Assembly: GCF_036417845.1 (NCBI RefSeq)
Contig: NC_089980.1
Location: forward strand, 112,245,169 to 112,309,168
Length of the DNA: 64,000 nt
Source of the DNA: Apteryx mantelli
Lineage: Eukaryota; Chordata; Aves; Apterygiformes; Apterygidae
Direction: 5' to 3'
The notes under the pieces were generated by a model, which did no database searches, was not told where the DNA came from, and saw only the letters and a program-made list of their open reading frames with translations. Numbering within the stretch: the stretch's first letter is position 1; each line of letters begins with the position of its first letter. Below are positions 26,629-38,428 of this stretch, piece by piece. The position numbers and the translations under genes were made by a program.

Positions 26629-29181
26629 AAATATATATTCTGAAAAATATATGCCCAAGGGATTAGAATCATATCAGTACATTGCATTTACTGGAATTCA
26701 AACACTTTGCATAAACAGAGAATTTGCCTCTGTGCTTTGACAGACCTATCATTTTGCACTTGGAAAAGGAAGTGCCAAGGCAGGTTGAAGGTTTAGCTAA
26801 GAAAACAAGCCCATGGCCTAATCTATAGGTGAGTACAGCTGAAAATATATGTTAATTAAACTGCAATCACATTATGACAAGACTTGCACATCAGTTGATG
26901 GTTGCTGGAAACAAACATGGAACTGATGTCCAGTGTCACTGGACTATCCGGCCATAAAGCAAACTGCAACAATGGCCCATGGACACAGATCCAACTGGCT
27001 TTGGGACTTACTGCAGTCTCCATGAACTTGAAGGCCACAGCAAATGCTGACAGAGGGAACAGGAAAAAGAAGGCATTCAGAGGCTTATCTTTATGGGTCT
27101 TACATGAATTGAAGCTGTAGCAAATAGACATTTAAGTAAAGTACCTGTTTTTTATAGACGGAAGGATTTCTGCTGTGCTATCGACTAGCCATTAGGCACC
27201 ACTCAGTTTAGCAAGACCTGCAGCAAAAAAGAAAGTGTGATTCATGGGGAAATAAAACAGGTATGAGGAGCAGAGCAAATAGACAGCATGCAGGGACTCA
27301 GAGCACTGGCAATGCTGGTTTTGCAGATTAAAATGCTGCACAATTTTAAGAGCCAGAAATCACTGTTTTACACAGGTATGCCCATGGAGAATAAAGATCA
27401 GAAAATGACATTTTTAAAAAGTAAAGAAAAGCTTTATGGTTTTAAGAATGATGCTTAAAACATTGCAACACTGTTAAAAATGTTTGATGACTGAGACTGC
27501 AAAGAGAAAATTGTATTGCTGTTTTGCCTTGTCTTTTAAACCCAATACATAGAAGCAGAAGAGACAGTAGATAGGCTGCAGAGCTGGGCATTCTGGTATC
27601 CATATTGAAAACCAAGAATAAAAACTTGATAATAAGACACATGGTCATTTGTGGGGTATATTAGCCTGACTTCTAGGAGAGGCTGTTGAGAGAAAGAGAA
27701 CTATGCCTCCAAATAGCAGAGGGAACTGTCAGGGAAGGATCAAACCAATGATCAGAACAATGATACTGATAAAACACAGAAAAAAATCATAAGGTCAAAA
27801 ATGAAAGGACTATAGTAGTCCCTGTCAAAAATCTCCAGGACTAGAAGAGAACAAAATTATACTGTTTCCAATGAAAAACACAAATATTTTAGGTCAGCCT
27901 GAAAATATTTTCTGAATTTTTTGAACATTTTTTTTAATTAAGGATTTCCTAACTGTAACAGACACTGAGAGAAGTTGATGACTATACTTTCTGGAAGGAA
28001 ACAGTTCCACCAGTTCACAAGGAAGCCAGATGGTCTGGTCACAAACCACTGAAAGAAAAAAAATAGCCACTGCTGAATACAGTGAAGTGACTATAGCACA
28101 TATGTTAAAGGCTGCATTGCTATGACTTACAAGAATAAGAAAATTATTATTGGTAGTAGAAACTCTGAGCAGGGTGAAGCTTTCAGTACACTGGAGGACT
28201 CTGTGAGAGGCATATTAATCAATGCATTGTATCACGTTTTCATCTCTGATAAACACTTCCAGGCAACCAAACACAGAGGGGCTACTCCAAACAGTAAAAT
28301 AATTCAAACTCCAGAGTTGACCAGAACCCAAGAAAAAAGTCTCACATGAAGTTACTTTCTTCTACCAGCTAAGTGATACACTGCGGAAGGAAGAGTAATC
28401 CTTAAGAGGATCCAGTTGGTAATACTAGTGAATTTAAGAGATGACAAGATTTAATGGATACACGTTTCATGCCTAGATACAATAGTATGTCTGAAATGAA
28501 CCAGGGAATAATCTTGTGTTTTGACATGAACACCCAGTTAAAAGCATACAGGGAAAAGTGCAAGGTGTGTGAAGAATACTCTGATCACCCATAGGAGAAA
28601 ACTTTTCACACTTATGAAAACCCGGCCTATTTCTTGAAAAAGATCAAGGCAGAACCTCTGCAGTTGTAAGGTCAAGAACTATACAGTCACACTGACTCAC
28701 TTCTGAGAGCTAAATCACGCCAGGAAGAACTGTGATAAGGAATTGAGGGCAGATTTTATAAGGTGTAGTGTGCTAAAGTTTAGCAAAAGAACTAATGGGT
28801 CACAGTATATGCCAGCAGAATTCAAACGGATTTATCACCAAACAATAATCACAAAAAAAACTTATGATCCCCATGGCTCTTGTAAAGCAATAGAAAAGCA
28901 GAATTGGTGGTGGTTCCACCCCAGATACTGATGGCGGAGAATAGTGGACAGGAAAGAATGCTGGCAGTGTGGAACCATTATAAAACATCACTGAGTGAAA
29001 TAGATAATAGTCTATCACAGAGACTGATGTACTAAGAAAACCCCTTAATGATCTACATAAGGAGCAATCTACAATTGCCCAACAGCAGTGAAGGATCTGA
29101 TATGAAAGTCTTTGGGAGCGAACACCAGGCTAAGCAGGGAACTTGCTCCAACACAAGAGCTAAGGCCCTGAGATTGCTGTA

Positions 29182-29231
29182 CACAGCAGGTTCGAGCCCA
29201 AATCCTAGAAAGCAAAAGCCAACCTGCTGTG
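29182..29231. other. Perfect hairpin, 11-bp stem, with a Pol III B-box-like motif
   Basis: CACAGCAGGTT (29182-29192) pairs with AACCTGCTGTG (29221-29231) across 28 nt. GGTTCGAGCCC at 29189-29199 matches the B-box consensus, but no A-box or tRNA cloverleaf could be drawn. Confidence 0.6.
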
Positions 29232-32062
29232 CAGTATAGATGCTTTTATATAACCACAGACAGATAATAGCAACAAAGGCAATATTGAAGATAACTGCAG
29301 AATAACAGCAGATTGTCCAGACCAAGGTCAGGAATAAGAGGACTTAGCCATTTTGGGGGTTCTCTGACACAGAAGAGGCACAAATGAGCAAAACAAAAGG
29401 CCCAGTCCTCTTGGGGTAATGTTGGTAACAGCTGCTGGAATAGGCTCCCCAGCAGCACCAGTAGTCCAAGCCATACTATATATAGATCAACATGCTGAAA
29501 CGTATACGAAGCTTATTAGGTTCTTTAGATTCTCATGGTGGGACCAGTTCTAGTTTCTTTTGACCCCAGGAAGTGAGACAGTGATACAAAGTACAAACAA
29601 ATAAAGGAAGTGAAAGATGTAGAAACACTCTGGAACGTGGAAGGTGGTGCACAGTTTGTAGGAAGGAAGAGGCTGGAAGTGCCTCTGTGACACCAATTTT
29701 TTTCGCACAGGACTGATGGGAAGCTACCTGCAGCTACACCACCTTTCTAGATACCTAATTTAGTTTTACAAGCACTGACTCCTCTGATGTTATTATCCTC
29801 TATGTGGTGCACAAGACAGGAATCATGCTGCCCACATGATATACAGAGAAAATAACAAGGAAGTCCAAACAGGATACTGAGATCTGGGATCTCACCCTTA
29901 TATGGCAAAAGAACTGGATGTGGACAAAAGGTCATCTTCCTCATTGTGTTGGAAGACCATAGTTACATGAGATGAGATAAGCTAACGGATGCATAAATAA
30001 GATGGGGATCCAGATCAAATGCTAACATTTTCACAAATGCCTAAATGCAATGCAGTGCTATACAAAGAATTCAAGCTTAGCCCCAAGCAGTTGCTATATC
30101 ATTACTGTACAGGCAAGGCAGTGGGGATATATGGATTATGTCTCAAAACTACTATAGCTGCATTAGCTCCACACTGCACCCAATACTGTTTCAGTAAGGC
30201 TGGTGCGTTGCTGTCTTCACATTTTCAGACCTAGAGCTGGCTCCAGCATTGCTGGCTTGAACACTCCAGTGTGCTGTACAAACAGGCTCTTAACTCACTT
30301 TCAGGACAAAATTTCCATTTAAAAAATGCTTGTATTTTTTCACTAAGAATTACTGGGACAAGCTTTCACATCCTTATGTCACATAGGAAGCTGCAAAAAT
30401 CATATTCAAGTAAACTAGCATATATATTTTTTCTTTCACAACATGTCATTCTCCAGTGTTGATCCATTAACATTAGGGATTGTTAAGAATGCTTCCTATT
30501 CCAACATATTGCCCAACATAGTCATTAGATTTTGGAACTTATTTAATGGAAAATATAATAGTAGACTACAGTGATCACAATGATTGCAATCTTAGAGAAG
30601 CATTTACAAGCTATCTCCAATCTGTAGGCCACAAAACACAAACTTAACATGACACTAATCAGAACCTTCAGGAGTCAGCAACAACAACAACAAAAGCCCT
30701 TCATTCCTAGGCAATTTGTTGTACAGGACAGTGTTACATCATACAAATAGTACACCGTATGCACATTCCAGCAACAGACCCAAACAACATATGGTGTAGC
30801 ACAACACTGATTGTCAAGCAAGAAACCATAGGACAGATTAGAAATGGTCACATGCTAGATAGATTGAAAGCTCTAATGCTTGTAAAGAGATACTATTTTT
30901 ATTTTGTCCTATAATTTTGCCTCTGGTTTGACAGAGGAATTAAAATAATTTTTGATGAGCTTCACTGACGCCTTGGTGTGTGTTGATGTAAAGGGCCTTT
31001 CTCATTACTGTGTTGATGGTGAGAGAAAACAGGTAAGCAATTTAAGTATGAGGCCATCCCCACATCCGGACACATGCCTTTTCTGTATCAGTGAGCATCT
31101 GCCTTTGCAAAATGCAGGTCTTATAACTCTTCAGTCTTAGTGGAAACTGTCACATGTATCCAAAGTACTAGTTTGAAGAGAATTCGGGTATCTCTTCTTT
31201 GGAGGCATTGAAGTGAGTGTAAGGAAGGCATGAAGTGTCCTTCAAACCCATCAGGCTACTATTAGATACTTCTGCATTGTCTTGAGCCTGAAAACTAATC
31301 CACAGACCAGAGCAGAGGAGAATTTGTTAACAGCAGTGCATCTTCCTATTTTCATTAATTTTCTATTACTAATTCTATTACTAATTCTAATTGCCTTTCT
31401 TTCTGCCCACTCTTCATGTGCATATAAAAGTGATCTTGCTTTAACTTTGGGAAACAGAGATTTGCAATAAAAAAAAACTTCAGGACACATCAATTATTTA
31501 TTTTCATCTACCTTAGAAAGCCATATATTATAATCTATTAGGCTACCCAAAGTTGTCACATGGCAGGAGCATTTCCTTAGGAAAATTATGGCAGCAGTGG
31601 AGTGGAAATGATTAAAATGAAGTCATTAGTACTTCATATCTCAAAAATTTTAATTATTCTTCCTCTCCTTTTCTATATGATTGATTGTGGCTTTTAATGA
31701 CTGTTTTTAGAATAATAGAATAATAGTGTAGAAACTGTTAAATGCTGTAGCAGTGAGCAAAGATTTGACTCCTAAGGTGATTGATCTGGGACTTAAATCA
31801 CTGTTTTGAGATCTAGGATCTTTATTTTTAGATATTAAAATCTCCTGATGCTTGTTAGCTTAAACTTTTTTTATTTTTCCTAAAATGTTTTTCAGGAGGA
31901 GAAAGAGGGAATTATTTCTGATGTGTCTGAAGGTACTGAAGGTTATTCAAAGACATGAGCTTATAGGTACTGAAGGACACAAGTCCAGATAATGGCAAGT
32001 GTTTGATACATATCGCTTGTTAGTACTCTTGCATTTGTGAGGGAGGACCTTTTCAGTGACAC

Positions 32063-32325
32063 AGGAATCACAGCATCACAGAATCACAGGATAGCTGAGG
32101 TTGGAAAGGACCTCTGGAGATCATCTGGTCCAACCCCCCCGATCAAGCAGAGTCACCTATAGATGTTGCTCAGGACCGTGTCCAGTTGTGTTTTGGATAT
32201 CCCCAAAGATGGAGACTCCACAACCTCTCTGGGCAACCTGTTCCAGAGTTCAACCACCATTTTTCAAATTCACTTTGGCCTCTGGGACCACATTAGGCTT
32301 GAATTTGTGCCCAATTCCTTCATTG
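32063..32325 (-). repeat. CR1 LINE 3' fragment, minus strand
   Basis: The 3' octamer tail lies at 32066-32089 (CATCACAGAATCACAGGAT on the plus strand). It is followed by GGTTGGAAAGGACCTCTGGA (32100-32119), ATCATCTGGTCCAACCCCCC and ACAACCTCTCTGGGCAACCT (32220-32239). The distal part decays after 32265 but keeps GAATTTGTGCCCAATTCCTT. Confidence 0.9.
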
Positions 32326-33209
32326 TTTTTTACTACTGTATTTTAAGATGATAAGGACATCCTTTTCAGTCTTTGCAGTTTGCCATTTTGTGTACAATAT
32401 GCTGTACAAAACGTACACTCATTCACCATTAAGTATCCTAACTTTGGAATTAGCTTCTCTCTCAAAGTATACCTCCTAGGATTAGCACTTCCTTTATTCT
32501 ATTTATAAAAGTCTAAACAATCTAATAGAAACAGCTATTTAAAGCATCTCTTGCTTTTACCTAAAACATCCCTAAATTTGATGCCATGTTATTTGAATAC
32601 TTCTGTTAACATTTTATTTTATAGTCACTGACCTTGTTTGAGGTGCTCATTAAATTAAACTCTAGTTATTTTCTATTGAAAGGGTATTTTGATTCATCTT
32701 CTAACTATCTTTCAGGAAGAAAGGAAGCATTCAAGAATAGGCAAAGAAAAAACTTATCTATCTGAGACAAATACGGTATAATAAAAAAAATAAAGTAAAG
32801 GAGTTTAGGGCTTTAGTCTGCTGCAATAGACTTCAGTTATCTCTTTTTAGTACAGTAGTGTCAAGGGAGTCAAACAGAATTAGACCGTAGACAGAAAGAG
32901 ATACACAGAAAGAAACAAAGAATGTGTTTAAACACCCAGGTTAGCCAGAATTCAAGCCTTTTCCAGTCAGTATTTCCTGATCTCCCACAGTTTTTTGCAC
33001 ACAAGTTTCCTAGGTGGATACAGAGGTTGGCTTAAGTCCACAGCTCTCTGGAAAATGAGAAGCTGGGTACACTTGTCACCACAAGTCCAATAGTCCCCTT
33101 TGTAAACAGATGGATGAAGCCCATGTGGGGCCAGCAGCATTTCTGCCAGCAGCTACCCAAACTCAGCTCTTCCTAAGCACAGTGTGAATTCTCTATCCTA
33201 AAGAGAGCA

Positions 33210-33654
33210 GAGCCATGGATCAGAGATGCATTTGAGAACGATTAAAGGACTAGAGCATCTCTTAAGTGAGGAGAGGCTGAGAGAGCTGGAACTGTTCATC
33301 CTGGAGAAAAGAAGGCTCTTTTCAATATTTGTAAATATCTAATGGGAGGATGTAAAGATGATGGAGCCAGACTCTTCTTAGTGGTGCCCAGTGATGGGAA
33401 AGAAGCAGTGGGCACAAACTGAAACACAGGAAATTCTACCTGAACACAAGAAAACACTTCTTCACTGTGAGGGTGACAGAGCACTGGAACAGGTTACCCA
33501 GAGAGGTTGTGGAGTCTTCATCCTTGGAGATATTCAAAACATGACTAGACACAGTTCTGAGCAATGTCTCTAGGTGGCCCTGCTTGAGCAGGGTTGTTGG
33601 ACCAGATGATCTCCAGAGGTCCCTTCCAGCCCCAACTATCCTTTGATTCTGTGA
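33210..33654 (+). repeat. CR1 LINE 3' fragment
   Basis: Reads GAGGAGAGGCTGAGAGAGCT (about 33269), GCACTGGAACAGGTTACCCA (33481-33500) and GGTTGTGGAGTCTTCATCC, then GATCTCCAGAGGTCCCTTCC (33609-33628), ending in CCTTTGATTCTGTGA at 33654. Colinear with the avian CR1 3' end, 5'-truncated. Confidence 0.9.
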
Positions 33655-36600
33655 AAAGTTTGTGGGTTGTGCAATTTACTGTTCTTAATCTCATTCTTCA
33701 TCTTATATGTAACAAACAGTTTGCATTCAAAGAAGTAAGACAGGTATAGAGGCAAAAATATGAAGCTGAAAACACATGCCCAGATATGAGTTTCAGGACC
33801 AAGATTACAACATGATGCATGACCCTTTCCACCCCTGCCTTGTTGATCCTTCACAATTTCTGTTTCTGAAGAAAATGTATTTTGTCTCTGGGAAACAATA
33901 TGTTAAGCAGTTTCCCTTGGTAGCTTGCTCATTGTCTAAATTATCTGACACATAGCTTAACAAACAAGTTACAGAACTAGTGGTAAGTAGTCTTTGTTAC
34001 CCTATAGCATTGATTGAGAGATTTTACATTGGTTCAGTTATCAACAACCCAAGAAATGTTATGGTTGCTCTCTTTGTGTTTTTCTCATGACACACCTTGG
34101 CTTGAGTTTCATGGAGATGTAATAGAGCTCTGGCAGTTAAAAAAATGGAGAACCGTTTCATGTCAATCTATGTTATTTCAAGACTTCTGCATGTTCTCTG
34201 TCTTCCCTTTCTGTTGGCAGAGCTGGAATGAGCTATTATATCAGATAAGGCAAAATTTTCTCAGATTTTGTTTACCTACTTAGAATACAACATACCTGAA
34301 TAATACAGTTTTGAAAATATTTCATGCTAAATAAGGATGATATTTACATTTTCCTTCCTGAGGTAGAACTCATACGAATGCACTCAAGAAAACGGTATCC
34401 GTTAAGCTAAAGAAGACCTGAAGTATGAGCCAAAACTTTTAATATTCATGAAAGAATATAACTGCTTTCCTGTGATGTCAGAAAATAAACATCCTTCTTT
34501 AGTAGAGCAGCCCTGCAGGATAGGGGGAGATCCATATATGCCCATGTATTACACCTCCTTCACTTGCGGTGGTAAACACACCTGAGAAGCATTGCAAAAA
34601 GATAACTTAGGTCAGATTTCATGTCTCATGACTTAATTGAAGGTCTGTTCTTTATTCCACCCTCATCTTACATCTATTTCCACAGATATACAGGTTTTGA
34701 ATGCATTCATCTCTGAATGACTTCCACTTCTTTGTTTTTAGGCAGGTGTGCAGCATGAAAGACAACCAGCCCAGAGAAATTCTGCATGCTCACATTGCTC
34801 CAATGAATAAGAGCCTTTCTTGATATTTTGTAAGCTGCACTTTCAGATGAGTCAACAGGAAGTATCTTCACATGGATAGTCATGCCCATAAAAAAGAGAC
34901 CTGATTCATATACTTCATAGCCGCATGGGGTGTGCCATCTCTGAGGATGTTCTAAAAAAATGCAGACTAAATGAATAAAAATGTAATTTTAGTAAAAGTC
35001 ATTTTTACATGTCACTTTTGTTCTGAAGACAAACATGCGTTGTAACTGTGTTGATGTCATTGTGAACTTGTTCTTGATTTTTTCCCCTCCTTAAAGCTAA
35101 GTATCTTGCACTAAGGAGGCTTCAAGGTCCCACTTTCTGACATGAATAAAGAAATCTCCCTGGTCCTTTCAGGGTAGATTTGGAGAAAAAAATTCAGATA
35201 AAAGTTTATCAGTTCCACTTTGATATAGTTTGTATAGTGTATCTTTCAGATTATCTGTTTATTAGGCTTTTCAGACATTTGTAGTTAAGATCTGAACCAT
35301 TTTTTTAAGAGCAATATTATGATTCTGTATAAGACATTGCAGCACTTTATACAAAAACCAGCAGAACCTGTAACAGCACTTCCTGAATCTGCATTCAGAA
35401 ATATGAAGATGCCATTACAGAGCACACAAAATTTCCCAAGCAGAAGTAATAAAATGAAGATTCCTGGCATATAATGGGCCATATTTTCTCTAGTGCTTAG
35501 AAAAAAGCAAGAGGGTAACTAGCCTAGATATAATTCAAAGAGCAATATATGAACTAAAAGCTTGACCAATGGAGCTCCAGTCTGCTGCTTCCCAGATGTC
35601 TATATTGGAAGACGATCAGATTGACTCAGAAGTTAGTACAGTTTGCAAATGGTATGAATGCTAAGGGAATCCTCATTTGGAAATTTGTAGCCAGTTATCT
35701 AGGACAAAACAGATGTGTCTAAGACCTAACATATGCCTGCTGGCCCTGTGGAGTCCTTCAAGGTGTTGGTCAGTCTTACTGGTTGATAGCTTCCAGGCTT
35801 CTACTCATATAAAGCCACCTCACTACAGCACATTTGACAGCTGTACCTAGAAAATACTGAGCAGGATTTTAATTATAGATATTAAATGACTATATATATA
35901 TCCAACTTCACACAAAATAATGACATTAACAGCAATAAAAAAATCTTTACAGATTATGACTGTAACTAATGACTCCGGTGCAGGTGATCCTGACTTACAC
36001 AATGGTGAGGCAAATCACCTTTCAGTCTTCTGTAAGGGACAAACACACACAAGACTTCTGTCTAGTCTCATATCACTGAAACACAAGACTATCTCCATGA
36101 AGGCCAGCGGATTTGTTCAAGTGTAAAACTTTTGGAGGAGAAGCAGTTCCCTCCAGGTTCATTGACCATCATTAATATGCAATATTCCTAAATACTTATT
36201 CCTAGCAAACTTTGTACAGTAGGTGCATATTTAACTACAGTACAATACTTGTGTTCAGTACTTTTCTTCCTTCCTGCATGTTGTTTCTAAGAGGTTACAA
36301 AAGGCCGACTACCCAGAGTTAGAGGCAGAGAGATGCAGGCAAATGAACTCCGCTGTTGAATGAAGCATCAAGAAGTGAGCAGGACCATTATCTGAGGCAG
36401 TTTCCCTGCCTAAAGCAACAGGAAGCAGTAGCTACTGGATACTAATTTTTAACAACACACCTTTGAAGTGACTTCAAAGACATCAAGTGACGAAAACAGT
36501 TTAAGATGAGATATAGAGGAAACACAGGGAGAGGCCGGCACAGTTGGGACACACAGACGGATGCTCCATTGTTTGGGGGCAGGAGCCTGGGCAGCCAATC

Positions 36601-38174
36601 TGCTCTCCGACTGACAGTGAGGGCTAACACAGCTGCCTGACATGGGAACTGTACTACTGAGTGTTTTCAGACAATCAGTATGTGCTGCTTTGTTTCGTTA
36701 AAAGAAAAAAAATCTTAAGCACTGGTGGTCTTAACCCTGTGAAAGCTACACCATCAGAGATGCCCTGTGTGAGGCCGTACAATTAAGAAAAGATCCTGAG
36801 ACTTTCAGGACTAGTGGCAGAGTGAACCAGGTTTAGGGGCGGTTGCTCACCTGTCTGTCTAGCCCTAAACTGCATATGGGGCTAAGTGTGAGCTTTATGT
36901 GAGGAGGTATTGATAAAAATGTAGCTGAGAGCAAAACTATTCTTTGGGATAAGTCCTTGACATATCTCTTGCATCCCATAAAACTTATTCAAAGACATCT
37001 TTTCATAGAATTTTCTTAACACAGAATGGAAACAGAACTATCATTTCCTTCTATTTCAGAAAACAAAGTTTAATGCAGCTGCAGTATCAGAGTTGGCAAT
37101 TACAGAATGTTGTGTAGGTTTTATCCATTATGTTACATACTTGTGAAAAATCTGGTTATTAGAATAGCTGGCATTAGCAAACTACACTTCTGAAAAAAGC
37201 AATGCTTAGAAATTTTAATTGCCCAAATTGGTATTTGGGTTGGCTGGAATTCCAATAAGATGCAGAAATCCTTTCAGAGCATCTAAGCCTAAATGTAAAT
37301 TAATTTCATTTAACTGAAGTGTCAACTAACTTACTTAATTAAAGGAACATCTACTCTCTGAGAGGGGAAAAGGATTATCTTGGGTAGCGCTGGCACAATG
37401 TTTTTCATTTCCAACAAAGAACAGCAGTGTAAACGTCAAATAGCCATTTATTGTTTGATTTCCCTTGTTTTGCTTCCTTTGTGATTGATTGTATGAGTTT
37501 TTTGGGCGGGAGGGGGAGTCTGCAATCATTTTGTGGAACATCTTTGATGGTCTGTGGAGCAACAGATCGCAGGCTAAATAATGCTGAACTAAATCAAGAA
37601 ATATTGAATCTATCAAAATAAGGCCCCAGTGCAAACTTTGTACCCACAGAGATGCCTTACACAGAAGTGTTCTGCAGAAGATAAAAGTAATAAAATGCAC
37701 ATTGAAGCTTGCACATTAAACTCAATGGTTATCATAAATAAATAGTGTGCTTCCCTTCAGTATATTCTCTCAGGGAAGGCAGATTGATATGTGAGATGAA
37801 TAGTGAAAGCTCCATGTTCAGCAGCAGGTACCACCTTGGGTTTCATGCAGGTATGGGAGAACTAAGATTTTCCTCTCTCCTGCCCTGCAAAAGGCCATTT
37901 GGCCTCCAGTGTCACATGCTGGGGACATGCCCGAAGCCAGGTTTGGGGACAGGAGGCAGGGTTGGTATCCCCACTCTGGGCTGCTGCACAGCAGTGCAGT
38001 TCCTCCAGCTTCAGCAGAGCCACCAGGGTGCTGGAGTGCCACGCGGCAGCCAGATGTTCACAACGTCTCATGGCACAGTGAAAAAACACAGAGACGGTCA
38101 CAGGAGACAGGCCTAAGTGCTGGTAAGAAGGTGGGACGGGAGCTCCTTTAGCTTTCCTGATAAATTAGGACCAC
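33655..38174. other. Intergenic with a GC-rich patch at its right end
   Basis: AT-rich and featureless up to about 37800. The segment at 37830-38150 is clearly richer in G and C, with overlapping open frames on both strands next to a CR1 fragment. No product is recognised. Confidence 0.6.
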
Positions 38175-38428
38175 AGGATAACTCAGGTGTGAGGGGACCT
38201 CACGAGGTCTCCAGTCCAATCTCATGCTCAAGACAGGGTCAGCTATGGGGTCAGACCAGATTGCTCAGGACTTCATCCAGATGGGTCTTGAAAACCTCCA
38301 AGGATGGAGCAACCTGCTGCACTGCTTGGTTGCCCTCATAGGCAAAAGAAGTTTTCCTTACATCCAGACAGAACCACTCTTGTTTCAATTTATGCCCCTT
38401 GTCTCTCCTCCTCCTGAATTCACACATA
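38175..38428 (-). repeat. CR1 LINE 3' fragment, minus strand
   Basis: The reverse-complement CR1 landmarks are CCAGTCCAATCTCATGCTCA (about 38211), GACCAGATTGCTCAGGACTT, TTGAAAACCTCCAAGGATGG (38288-38307) and a CTTATGCCC-like block near 38390-38400. It is the same subfamily as the 19.3-kb copy and lies in the same orientation. Confidence 0.85.

Larger units (their letters stand above)
19551..32062. other. Long intergenic stretch
   Basis: Contains the A30 tract, GT-rich and TTTCAA repeats, a MIR-like scrap, a short duplication at 25.7 kb and a perfect hairpin at 29182-29231. No coding exon is supported. Confidence 0.65.

Noticed and set aside
29161-29240. tRNA gene
   Set aside because: Only a B-box-like motif is present. 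No acceptor, D- or anticodon stems can be drawn.
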